Positions 1 through 6,977 of a stretch of 64,000 nt of DNA are shown piece after piece; position 1 is the first letter of the stretch; each line of letters starts with the position of its first letter. The stretch comes from Dongia_B soli. GTDB taxonomy: Bacteria; Pseudomonadota; Alphaproteobacteria; Dongiales; Dongiaceae. Under the pieces are notes generated by a model. The model saw only the letters and a program-made list of their open reading frames with translations. It did no database searches and was not told the DNA's origin. The translations under genes and the position numbers were made by a program. The DNA is taken from contig NZ_JAXCLW010000002.1 of assembly GCF_034044715.1 (NCBI RefSeq), positions 186,001-250,000 on the forward strand. The letters run 5' to 3'.

Positions 1-242
1 CGGTCGAGCTGGACGTCTGCCGTATCACTCACGATGATACAAGTATCAGTTGTGAATTTTATTGTTTACCGGTGGTTTGCTTCAGTAAAAAGTCCTTTCA
101 TCAAGCGGTGTTACCCGGATGCATGGATCAACTTTTGTTTGGCTCTGGCGAGACCGGGGAATAATCTCAAGCATTAGCAACCATCGAGACCGGCTCCGCG
201 GCTGGCGGGATTGGTCGCAACCATTTTTCAAGCGGTTCAGCC
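1..242. other. Edge region without a recognisable gene
   Basis: No reading frame here looks coding. The first 60 bases carry GTATCA at 22-27, TGATAC at 35-40 and GTATCA at 43-48, so the last two form a 6-bp palindrome with an AA spacer. TCAC (28-31) and GTGA (52-55) flank it almost symmetrically. This could be an operator, but its gene may lie outside the window to the left. The rest, down to the start of the next gene, shows nothing I can name. Confidence 0.4.
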
Positions 243-2063
243 ATGTTGTTTAGCGACGCCCAAAGAGCCATTCCCGGCTTTCTCCTGATTACGACGCTGG
301 TGGCGGTGTATATCGGATTGTCTCCGGCGCGGGCGGATGATTGGGTGATCAACCCGCTGACCGGCATTACGGCGCTCGCTTTTTGCCTGCTTGCTTTTGC
401 GCGCATCGCTCTTGGCGTGCCGAACCGGGTTGCCAAACGCATCTGGGTCGGGCTGATCGGCGTCTTTTGCACGGTCGCCGCGGCGCAATTCATCGAACCT
501 TATAGTCACGCGCTGCAACAGAGTTTCGGTATTGATGACGTCGCCGATTGCGTTCTGCTGATCGTCAGCCCGATCACCCTTTGGATGATTGCAAAATTTG
601 ATCCACCGCCAATTATGGCCCGCAACCTCTTTCTCTTCGGCTTCCTGATGCAGAGCGTCGCGACAATTCTCGACATATTGAACGCCTCGCTGGAACTGCA
701 CGGCCATCAGAACGTCGCAGCAATCGACGTCATAACGGATTTTGGTCAGTTCGCGGCCTTGCAGGTCTATCTGATCGGTGTCGCAGTTTTCCTGCTCTCG
801 CTGCGCTATCACCGGTTGGCGCGTGCGGCAGGTGTCAAAAAGCTTGGTGAACTGTCCCGGTATTTGCTGGTCAGACTGAATTTGGCCAACCGTGCCGGTG
901 GCTCATCGCAGCGTGAGCGTCGGCCAGGATACGGCGCTGGCCTGTGGTGGGCGCGGCTGATCAATTGGCTGCCGATCGCGGCGCGGCAAATCCGGGATCA
1001 GCAAGACAGGGCGATCCGCTGGCAGGTTACCGACATTTTTTGTCTGGGCTGGCGCCAGGGATTGGATGCCAGTGCTTATTACCGCTTCGGCTTATATCAC
1101 CGGCTCAAATACAATCGAGCCGGCGGCTATCTGACAAATTCGGAAACGTCGAACGGTCTGTTCGGTGCTATCGACCATCTACTCGCAAAACAAGCTTGTG
1201 AGCAAGCGCCCGATTTCAGTGATAGACTGTCGTTAGCGACATTCTGCGAAGCGCAAGACCTGCCGCATCTGCCCACCTTGCTGGCCGCCGAAAACGGCCG
1301 CCTGGACTATACAAGCGTGATTTCGCCAGAGATGCTTGGTCGGGACCTTCTAGCGGTACCGCGATTTACGGGAAAGGATGATCGCTGGGGGCGCAGCACC
1401 CAGATCATGCCATTCTCGGGTCGGGGTCGGTTCAGCCAATTGGCGGCTGGGGCGTGGCTGATCCTGCAAAAGCCGGATTGCCCCTCCGATCTCAGTGCTA
1501 TGGCCGGTGACGCTCTTGCCGTTGTCAGGGTTGTCACCTGCCGCACGAAGAACGGGGATATTGACGCAACGCATGGGCTGTTGCGGCTAGTCAGGCGGGG
1601 CAAATCCGGCCGTAAGCGAGGGGCGGAGAGTGATCAGATGCTGGCCGGGATTTCGGCTTTGGCCGCTCCCGTCGATATGATGGATGGCCAGATTGGAGAA
1701 GCGGTTGTCGATCAACCCCGGCGAGTTCTAGAGCGATATGTCCGTCACCCCGAGACGGATTCACCGATTGCCGGGCTTACCGTGCCAAGGTGGTCTGACA
1801 TCAAAGCCCTTGCCTGTAAGGCCCATGATCGCTGCCCAGGCCGGTTCGTCATAGGCTGGGATATCGTTTATAGAGACGATGGCATTGCCATTCTCGGAGC
1901 GACCGCGTCGCCGGATGTGGAATTGCTGCAGAGTGCCTATGAGCAGCCGATCGGCGACAGTCTGCTTGCGCAACCCATTCTGGATTTTCTCCAGATCCTC
2001 AATGCGGTCCCCCAGCCGGGCCAGCATCAGCTCGACGCAAAGCTGACCAGAACGCATATCTAG
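243..2063 (+). CDS. Multi-pass membrane protein with degenerate sugar-transfer-type ATP-grasp domain
   Basis: The first ~200 residues hold about six hydrophobic membrane segments. The remaining ~400 residues are soluble and resemble the sugar-transfer associated ATP-grasp family (ATPgrasp_ST). The resemblance is clearest near the C-terminus: a HPET..PIAGL stretch, a (V)IGWDI motif and a final ELLQ. In that family the segment after GWD normally ends in a Glu-Gly-Asn that binds metal and ATP. Here it reads ILGATA, so the Glu and Asn are gone. The ATG follows a poor ribosome site. It converges on fliP with 37 bases between. Function is unknown; a capsule or cell-surface sugar role is only inferred from the family, and the domain may be catalytically dead. 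Confidence 0.6.
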   Translation: MLFSDAQRAIPGFLLITTLVAVYIGLSPARADDWVINPLTGITALAFCLLAFARIALGVPNRVAKRIWVGLIGVFCTVAAAQFIEPYSHALQQSFGIDDVADCVLLIVSPITLWMIAKFDPPPIMARNLFLFGFLMQSVATILDILNASLELHGHQNVAAIDVITDFGQFAALQVYLIGVAVFLLSLRYHRLARAAGVKKLGELSRYLLVRLNLANRAGGSSQRERRPGYGAGLWWARLINWLPIAARQIRDQQDRAIRWQVTDIFCLGWRQGLDASAYYRFGLYHRLKYNRAGGYLTNSETSNGLFGAIDHLLAKQACEQAPDFSDRLSLATFCEAQDLPHLPTLLAAENGRLDYTSVISPEMLGRDLLAVPRFTGKDDRWGRSTQIMPFSGRGRFSQLAAGAWLILQKPDCPSDLSAMAGDALAVVRVVTCRTKNGDIDATHGLLRLVRRGKSGRKRGAESDQMLAGISALAAPVDMMDGQIGEAVVDQPRRVLERYVRHPETDSPIAGLTVPRWSDIKALACKAHDRCPGRFVIGWDIVYRDDGIAILGATASPDVELLQSAYEQPIGDSLLAQPILDFLQILNAVPQPGQHQLDAKLTRTHI

Positions 2064-2100
2064 TTTCGGCTTTTCCTTGCAGCTTTGGCGGTGCTCCTGA

Positions 2101-2937
2101 TCATCCGCCGCCATTGAAACTGCGAACCAGGCTGCCGGCAACGAGATACCAGCCGTCGACCAGCACGAAGAAGATCAGCTTGAACGGCAGGGCGATCATG
2201 ACCGGCGGCAGCATCATCATGCCCATCGACATCAGAATGGATGCAACTACCATGTCGATGATGAGAAAGGGCACAAAAAGCAGGAAGCCGATCTCGAAAG
2301 CGCGCCTCAGTTCTCCCACCATAAAAGCCGGGATCAAGACCTGCAGCGGCGTATCCTGGGGCGTTGCAACCTGATCGATATTGGCGAGGTCCATGAACAG
2401 ACGCAGGTCCTTTTCCCGCACTTGGCTCAGCATGAAATCCTTGAATGGCACCTGGACGCGCGTGAAAGCTTCCTTCTCGTCGATCTGTTCGGCAACAAGA
2501 GGCGCAACCGCCGTGTCATAGGCCTTCTGGAACGTGGGGGTCATGACAAAGGCAGTCAAAAATAAAGCGAGACTCACTAGCACGGCATTGGGCGGAGAAG
2601 TCGCCGTGCCCAGAGCCGACCGCAGCAGCGACAAGACGATCACGATCCGTGTAAACGACGTGACCATCATCAGAATACCCGGGGCCAGGCTGAGCACCGT
2701 CATCAGAGCGATGATCTGGATGATGCGGCTGGTCATGCCGCCGACGGGTTGATTGCCGAGATTGACGGTAAAGCTCTGCGCAGCGGCCGGGTAAGCCATT
2801 GCGAGGCAGCCCAAAGCAAAGGCCGTCGCAAGGCAGGCAAAGGCCGCCAGTTTGACGACGGTCGGTTTCAACAGAGCCACACGAAATAAGCGCGGGTCCG
2901 GCCGATCGGCGCGCGGTGACGAAAGGGATTGCTTCAA
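2101..2937 (-). CDS. fliP: Flagellar type III export gate protein FliP
   Basis: FliP is a core membrane subunit of the flagellar export gate, assembling with FliQ and FliR inside the MS ring. The protein (278 aa) has an N-terminal signal-like hydrophobic segment ending in an AxA-type site near residue 53. The typical FliP core follows: a long hydrophobic helix with MMVTSFTRI, a hydrophilic loop, then two closing membrane helices with a VDGWYL end. The longest frame starts at TTG, overlapping the fliO stop; a GTG 19 codons further in is an equally plausible start. It is the last gene of the minus-strand group flhX-hyp-fliO-fliP, while fliQ and fliR lie in the opposite group. Confidence 0.96.
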   Translation of the reverse strand: MKQSLSSPRADRPDPRLFRVALLKPTVVKLAAFACLATAFALGCLAMAYPAAAQSFTVNLGNQPVGGMTSRIIQIIALMTVLSLAPGILMMVTSFTRIVIVLSLLRSALGTATSPPNAVLVSLALFLTAFVMTPTFQKAYDTAVAPLVAEQIDEKEAFTRVQVPFKDFMLSQVREKDLRLFMDLANIDQVATPQDTPLQVLIPAFMVGELRRAFEIGFLLFVPFLIIDMVVASILMSMGMMMLPPVMIALPFKLIFFVLVDGWYLVAGSLVRSFNGGG

Positions 2938-3350
2938 GATTGGTCTTTCCGTGAGTGACTGTCGCGCGCGGTTGTCTCGTCTGATGGGTTCTCGCGCTGG
3001 CCATGCTCTCTTGCGCCGCGCAGCAAGTCGGCGAAGTTGGCGTCCGGCATATCCGTCGATCCACTCTGCGCCTGGGTTACGGCCTGACTGGCTCCATACG
3101 GGGTGATGTTCCGCTCGACGACGATATCTCCATGAGGACCGAGCAAGAGGAGATGCTCGATGCCGTCACGGCGAATGAGCATGAGGCGATGGCGAGGACC
3201 AAGCGTCAGGCTTTCGACCGCGGCCAGGCGCCGAGACCGGCCAAGTCTGGTGCCATAGCCGGAGCGCCGCAGAAGCCACGCCGCCAAGGCCAGCAAGCCA
3301 AGGACAAGAAGCAGGGCAAGAATGAAACGAAGATAGCTGTCGACTTCCAT
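2934..3350 (-). CDS. fliO: Flagellar biosynthesis protein FliO
   Basis: FliO is a small bitopic membrane protein that stabilises FliP during assembly of the export gate. This copy (about 138 aa from the ATG at 3350) has one N-terminal membrane helix within residues 5-28. A short basic stretch and a beta-rich cytoplasmic domain follow, with the family's RHRLMLIRRDG and HLLLLG pattern, then a disordered polar tail. The frame extends 51 codons further upstream, but that part overlaps the coding end of the neighbouring gene and is Arg/Pro-rich. The internal ATG just before the membrane helix is therefore preferred. Its stop overlaps the fliP start, suggesting translational coupling. Confidence 0.88.
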   Translation of the reverse strand: MEVDSYLRFILALLLVLGLLALAAWLLRRSGYGTRLGRSRRLAAVESLTLGPRHRLMLIRRDGIEHLLLLGPHGDIVVERNITPYGASQAVTQAQSGSTDMPDANFADLLRGAREHGQRENPSDETTARDSHSRKDQS

Positions 3351-3366
3351 CGGAACCCGCTCGGTT

Positions 3367-3783
3367 TCACTCGCTATCCTGCGTTCCGCCCGGATTGCTC
3401 GGCTGCGGCACACCGAGGGATTGGGTGGGCGAGGGAGCTTGACCCTGTCCGTAAGCGAGCTGGGCGCGCAGGCGACGGTCCGCTGACTCCAGATTGAGTG
3501 CAAGATGCACGCGCTGGCGCCTCACGGCATTTTCCAGCAGATCCAGGTGGACCAGCATATCTTCCAGATCGGGGCGGAAAGCCTGCATTTCATTGCGATC
3601 AGCGCCGGCGATGGCATCGCAGAGAACCGCGACGCGCATCGTCAGCAAATCCAATTCAACCTGTTCGCCGCGATGCGCGAGGACGGTGGCGACATCGATC
3701 ATCTCCGCCAGCTCGCCAATGGTCTGATGCAGATCGACAGGGCCGAGCTGCCCTTCTCCGTGCTGGATGACCGTCTCCGTCAT
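3367..3783 (-). CDS. Hypothetical protein in flagellar operon
   Basis: This 138-aa soluble protein overlaps the upstream flhX by ATGA and sits 16 bases before fliO, so it is almost certainly co-transcribed with flagellar genes. Residues 18-100 look mainly alpha-helical, with regularly spaced Leu and acidic residues. The last 30 residues are Gln/Pro/Ser-rich and probably disordered. I do not recognise the family. Size and position would suit a flagellar chaperone or assembly accessory factor, but that rests on context only. Confidence 0.72.
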   Translation of the reverse strand: MTETVIQHGEGQLGPVDLHQTIGELAEMIDVATVLAHRGEQVELDLLTMRVAVLCDAIAGADRNEMQAFRPDLEDMLVHLDLLENAVRRQRVHLALNLESADRRLRAQLAYGQGQAPSPTQSLGVPQPSNPGGTQDSE

Positions 3784-4292
3784 GTCGCGTCTCCTGTTGT
3801 CTGCCCAGTTTGCAGCGGTCCTGACGCAATGTCACCGTCCGGCGCCTGACGATTGAGTCGATAAAGGTAAGACAGAATCTCGGCGACCGCCGACAATGCG
3901 TCGGTAGGGATCTCAGCATCGACATCGACCGTGGCGAGAATTTGCGCCAGATCGGCGTCTTCCCGGACCGGAACGCCTTTGGCAAAGGCGATAGCAACGA
4001 TTTGCTCGGCGATTGAGCCGCGTCCGGTCGCTGTCACGCGCGGCGCCTGTCGCGCATTGGTCTTACCTTCGGAATCCTTGTAACTTAAGGCAACCGCTAG
4101 AGCGGGCTTGGTTCCCGCCGAATTGGCCGCGCCTGGCTGACGATCGGCACGTTGCGCCGGCCGCCGCGCACGCATCGGACCGCTCAATCCCGATCGGTTT
4201 TGCTGCAACTCGTCCTGGCCCGATTTCGCATTCTGCCGCTGATCCGCCGATCCGTGCGGCGCGCGGTTGGGGCCGATTTCATCCTTTGCCAT
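3780..4292 (-). CDS. FlhB C-terminal domain homologue (FlhX/EscU-like)
   Basis: This is a 170-aa stand-alone relative of the cytoplasmic domain of FlhB, the substrate-specificity switch of flagellar export. Residues 1-60 are polar, Gln/Arg-rich and probably disordered. From about residue 63, AVALSYKDS followed by RVTATGRGSIAEQIVAIA, GVPVRED, LA..L, EIPTDALSAVAEILSYLYRLN aligns by eye with the FlhB C-terminal half found in full-length FlhB at 6978-8045. There are no membrane helices, and the autocleavage NPTH motif is absent; the homologous sequence begins after it. Such proteins (FlhX/FhlB) are known in several bacteria and can partly replace the FlhB C-terminal fragment. It leads the minus-strand flagellar group and faces flgB. 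Confidence 0.85.
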   Translation of the reverse strand: MAKDEIGPNRAPHGSADQRQNAKSGQDELQQNRSGLSGPMRARRPAQRADRQPGAANSAGTKPALAVALSYKDSEGKTNARQAPRVTATGRGSIAEQIVAIAFAKGVPVREDADLAQILATVDVDAEIPTDALSAVAEILSYLYRLNRQAPDGDIASGPLQTGQTTGDAT

Positions 4293-4424
4293 CTTGCCCG
4301 ATCTGTTGTCCGGTCTGCCGGAGTGAAGCCTGTCGCTGAAGGCTGCTAGAGAGAGTTGCTGTCCTGACCCAGTCGAATACCGTGCGATCGGTGCGCGACC
4401 TTGTTGCAGTCTTGCTGGTTTTGC

Positions 4425-4439
4425 TTAATGAAGCCTTAA
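4425..4439. promoter_or_regulatory. CtrA-type box, perfect TTAA-N7-TTAA
   Basis: TTAA at 4425-4428 and TTAA at 4436-4439 are separated by exactly seven bases, which is the full CtrA consensus. It lies between two divergent flagellar groups, and the window also encodes CckA, the kinase that feeds CtrA. Binding is inferred. Confidence 0.65.
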
Positions 4440-4448
4440 TCAGATCCG

Positions 4449-4463
4449 TTAACGTCCCGTAAA
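4449..4463. promoter_or_regulatory. Near-perfect CtrA-type box
   Basis: TTAA at 4449-4452, seven bases, then TAAA at 4460-4463: one mismatch from TTAA-N7-TTAA. It lies ten bases from the upstream perfect box, about one helical turn. Confidence 0.4.
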
Positions 4464-4524
4464 TCAAGCAGTTAAGGATATTCCACGGGGAGACTTCGAT
4501 GCCGACTCAGTTGATGGAATGGGG

Positions 4525-4539
4525 TTAAGGGATTATTAA
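4525..4539. promoter_or_regulatory. CtrA-type box proximal to flgB, perfect TTAA-N7-TTAA
   Basis: TTAA at 4525-4528 and TTAA at 4536-4539 with a seven-base spacer. It lies 99 bases before the preferred flgB start. That is a natural place for an activator box overlapping a -35 region, and it leaves room for a leader of roughly 70 bases. Confidence 0.65.
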
Positions 4540-4638
4540 GCAGGCCGACGGATGATGCAAAGGACGAATGCTGCGACCGGACAGCTGGGCCTGGTAACCA
4601 GCCGAGGTTGTGGCATGCCGGATGGAAAGGCCGATTCG

Positions 4639-5040
4639 ATGGATTTCACGAAGATTCCGCTGTTTCAGCGCATGACCGACCGCCTGGGTTGGCTCAATGC
4701 CCGGCAGGATGTGTTGTCGCAAAACGTCGCCAATGCCGATACGCCCGGTTTTATCCCACGTGACCTGAAGCCCCAGAGTTTCGAGGAGCATGTGAAGCGG
4801 TTGGAGCCGGTCAATCCGGAACTGACCAGCCCGATGCACATGCAGGGCACCGTTCCCGTCAAAAAAGGTCCGGGCAGCGATAAGGAAAAAGACCCTTATG
4901 AAAGCGCGCCGGCCGGCAACTCGGTCGTGCTGGAAGAGCAGATGATGCATGTGACCGAGACGCAGACGAATTACCAGTTGATCACCAACCTCTATCGCAA
5001 ACATGTCGATATGATGAAGCGTGCCATCGGGACCAGCTGA
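4639..5040 (+). CDS. flgB: Flagellar basal-body rod protein FlgB
   Basis: FlgB is a proximal rod subunit linking the MS ring to the drive shaft. From the chosen ATG the protein begins MDFTKIPLFQ, the family's normal N-terminus, and is 133 aa long. It carries the rod signature ARQDVLSQNVANADTPGF around residues 21-38 and a C-terminal helical heptad region near VTETQTNYQL. The frame extends 29 codons upstream to 4552, but those codons would overlap the promoter region. GGAAAGG at a good distance supports 4639. It is the first gene of the plus-strand operon flgB-flgC-fliE-fliQ-fliR-flhB. Confidence 0.95.
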   Translation: MDFTKIPLFQRMTDRLGWLNARQDVLSQNVANADTPGFIPRDLKPQSFEEHVKRLEPVNPELTSPMHMQGTVPVKKGPGSDKEKDPYESAPAGNSVVLEEQMMHVTETQTNYQLITNLYRKHVDMMKRAIGTS

Positions 5041-5076
5041 TCGCTGATATTCCGGTGACGTCAGAAGGAGCGTGCG

Positions 5077-5484
5077 ATGGATCTCAATGATTCCTTGATG
5101 ATTGCGGCGGCGGGCATGCGTGTGCAGGGCGAACGCCTGCGCGTCATCTCCGAAAACCTGGCGAACGCTGATTCAGTATCGGAAACGCCGGGCGGCGATC
5201 CGTATCGGCGCAAGACCATCAGTTTCAAGAATGCGCTCAACAAGGAACTGGGTTTGGAAACCGTTCAGGTCTCCAAGATCGGCAAGGACCAGAGCGATTT
5301 CCGCAAGAAATACGATCCAGGCAATCCAGCAGCCGACAAAAGCGGCTATGTTACCTTGCCGAACGTCAACACATTGATCGAGCTGACCGATATGCGGGAA
5401 GCTGAGCGGTCTTACGAAGCAAATTTGAAGACGATCGAAGCATCGCGCACCATGTTGCAGCGGACGATCGATATCCTGCGCTGA
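5077..5484 (+). CDS. flgC: Flagellar basal-body rod protein FlgC
   Basis: FlgC is the second proximal rod protein. This copy is 135 aa, of normal length. It has the rod N-terminus (AAAGMRVQGERLRVISENLANADS) and the conserved PYRRK sequence. The C-terminal helix ends MREAERSYEANLKTIEASR and is typical of axial proteins that coil through the rod. A strong AGAAGGAG ribosome site precedes the ATG. The gap to flgB is 36 bases, consistent with one operon under the CtrA-type boxes upstream. Confidence 0.97.
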   Translation: MDLNDSLMIAAAGMRVQGERLRVISENLANADSVSETPGGDPYRRKTISFKNALNKELGLETVQVSKIGKDQSDFRKKYDPGNPAADKSGYVTLPNVNTLIELTDMREAERSYEANLKTIEASRTMLQRTIDILR

Positions 5485-5538
5485 TACTGGATGCAAAAGC
5501 CGAGGTAAGGTCACCGCGCGCTTTGAGGGAGAGATGAG

Positions 5539-5850
5539 ATGACTGTTCCCATTAACAATGCCTTGGCTGCCTATAATGCTGCTGCTCAGCAGGCCGGTGG
5601 TCAGGCGCTGGCACCGAGTGAAGAGCGCGTCGGCCCCAGCTTCGGTGACTTGTTGCAGCAATTTGGCAATCAAGCCATCGCCACCGGCAAGGAAGATGAA
5701 AAGCAAAGCATGGCAGCCAGTGTCGGAAAAGCAAATATGACCGATGTGGTGACGGCGGTTTCATCGGCCGAATTGACCGTACAGACTGTGACGGCGGTGC
5801 GCGACAAGGTCGTCGCGGCCTATCAAGAAGTGTTGCGGATGCAGATCTGA
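5539..5850 (+). CDS. fliE: Flagellar hook-basal body protein FliE
   Basis: FliE is the small adaptor between the MS ring, the export gate and the rod. The 103-aa product is of usual size. It has the family's SFGDLLQQF motif near residue 35 and the C-terminal helix that ends V(T)AVRDKVVAAYQEVLRMQI. The first 25 residues are Ala/Gln-rich and variable. A GGGAGAGATGAG stretch lies just before the ATG. Gene order flgB-flgC-fliE is widespread and supports the call. Confidence 0.95.
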   Translation: MTVPINNALAAYNAAAQQAGGQALAPSEERVGPSFGDLLQQFGNQAIATGKEDEKQSMAASVGKANMTDVVTAVSSAELTVQTVTAVRDKVVAAYQEVLRMQI

Positions 5851-5891
5851 TCGTCACGATCGGTTCTGTCACTAGGCGAGAGGGTTGGACG

Positions 5892-6152
5892 ATGGATGAA
5901 GCGGCTGTTCTGGAAGTCGCCCGTGATGCCGTCGTCGTGATGTTGAAGATCAGCGCGCCGGTCATGCTGATTTCACTGATTGTCGGTCTGATTATCTCGT
6001 TATTCCAGGCGCTGACCCAGATCCAGGAAATGACCCTGACCTTCGTGCCGAAGATGCTGGTCGTTTTCATATCGCTGCTCATTCTTGCCCCCTTCATGCT
6101 GCATACCCTGATCGATTTCACCGAACAGCTGATGAGCCGGTTGGGCAGTTGA
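5892..6152 (+). CDS. fliQ: Flagellar export gate protein FliQ
   Basis: FliQ is an 86-aa helical-hairpin membrane subunit of the export gate, present in several copies around FliP and FliR. Two membrane helices at residues 17-40 and 53-76 flank a loop with the highly conserved FQALTQIQEMTLTFVPK. Length and motif are textbook. It sits 41 bases after fliE and 43 before fliR. Confidence 0.97.
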   Translation: MDEAAVLEVARDAVVVMLKISAPVMLISLIVGLIISLFQALTQIQEMTLTFVPKMLVVFISLLILAPFMLHTLIDFTEQLMSRLGS

Positions 6153-6195
6153 GCCCGATGGTCACCTGGATGACGACGCGGCGCGGGCTGTCCCG

Positions 6196-6966
6196 ATGAC
6201 ATTGGAAGAGTTCCTCAACGGCAGCATCTTTCAGTATTTCATGGTCTTCGCCCGGGTCGGTGGCGCGATCATGTTGCTGCCCGGCTATGGCGAAGGCTAT
6301 ATCGCGCCTCGTATCCGGCTTGTCTTGGCGGCGACGATCAGCCTGGTGGTGTTGCCGATGGTGGTGGATCGCATCCCCGGCATGCCGGCAAGATTGGACG
6401 GATTTTTTCTGTTGCTCGTCGGCGAACTCGGTATCGGGGCTTTCTTCGGCTCGGTCGCCCGCATGCTGCTGATGGCAACCGAGACCGCAGGTATGATCCT
6501 CGCTCTGCAGATCGGCGTCGCCAATGCCATGATTCAAAGCCCGATCTCCGCCGAGCAGGGCGCCGTGCCGGGCAACTTCCTGCTAATGGTCTGTCTTTGC
6601 CTGATTTTCGTGACCGACCTGGATCAGCTAGCGCTGAAATCGTTGATCAGCACCTACGTGGTTTTGCCTCCGGGCCAGTTTCCACCGATGGGCGATTTGG
6701 CATATTTCGTTGCCCGCATGGCGGCGGATAGCGTGCTGATCGGCCTGCAGATGGTGGCGCCGTTTCTGGTTTACGGCATGGTCTTTTCCGTGGGTCTTGG
6801 CATGCTGGCGCGATTGATGCCGACTCTGCAGGTCTTCTTCGTTGCAACGCCGTTGCAGCTTCTGGGCGGGCTTGGCTTATTTGCCGTAAGCCTGACGACC
6901 GCCGCGCTCTGGTTCCTCAATTCCTATGAGGAACGCATCTCCAACTTTCTCACCACGATCAGGTAG
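6196..6966 (+). CDS. fliR: Flagellar export gate protein FliR
   Basis: FliR is the single-copy polytopic subunit that completes the FliPQR gate. The 256-aa protein has five or six hydrophobic segments. It carries the family features ARVGGAIMLLPGYG near the N-terminus, a GNFLLM segment mid-protein, and a C-terminal FLNSYEERISNF. The ATG follows fliQ by 43 bases and precedes flhB by 11, so fliQ-fliR-flhB are surely co-transcribed. Confidence 0.96.
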   Translation: MTLEEFLNGSIFQYFMVFARVGGAIMLLPGYGEGYIAPRIRLVLAATISLVVLPMVVDRIPGMPARLDGFFLLLVGELGIGAFFGSVARMLLMATETAGMILALQIGVANAMIQSPISAEQGAVPGNFLLMVCLCLIFVTDLDQLALKSLISTYVVLPPGQFPPMGDLAYFVARMAADSVLIGLQMVAPFLVYGMVFSVGLGMLARLMPTLQVFFVATPLQLLGGLGLFAVSLTTAALWFLNSYEERISNFLTTIR

Positions 6967-6977
6967 GAGAGCAGGGG

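Larger units (their letters stand above)
4293..4638. promoter_or_regulatory. Divergent flagellar control region
   Basis: This gene-free stretch separates flhX (minus) from flgB (plus), so both flagellar groups are probably transcribed outward from it. It is richer in A and T than its surroundings between about 4420 and 4540. It contains three TTAA-type paired boxes, listed separately. I found no convincing sigma-54 -24/-12 pair on either strand. A long frame that would start flgB at 4552 lies inside it and looks like leader sequence rather than coding sequence. Confidence 0.65.

Noticed and set aside
4552..4638. Longer N-terminus for FlgB
   Set aside because: Would add 29 residues unknown in the family and would begin 12 bases after a CtrA-type box; the internal ATG has a better ribosome site.
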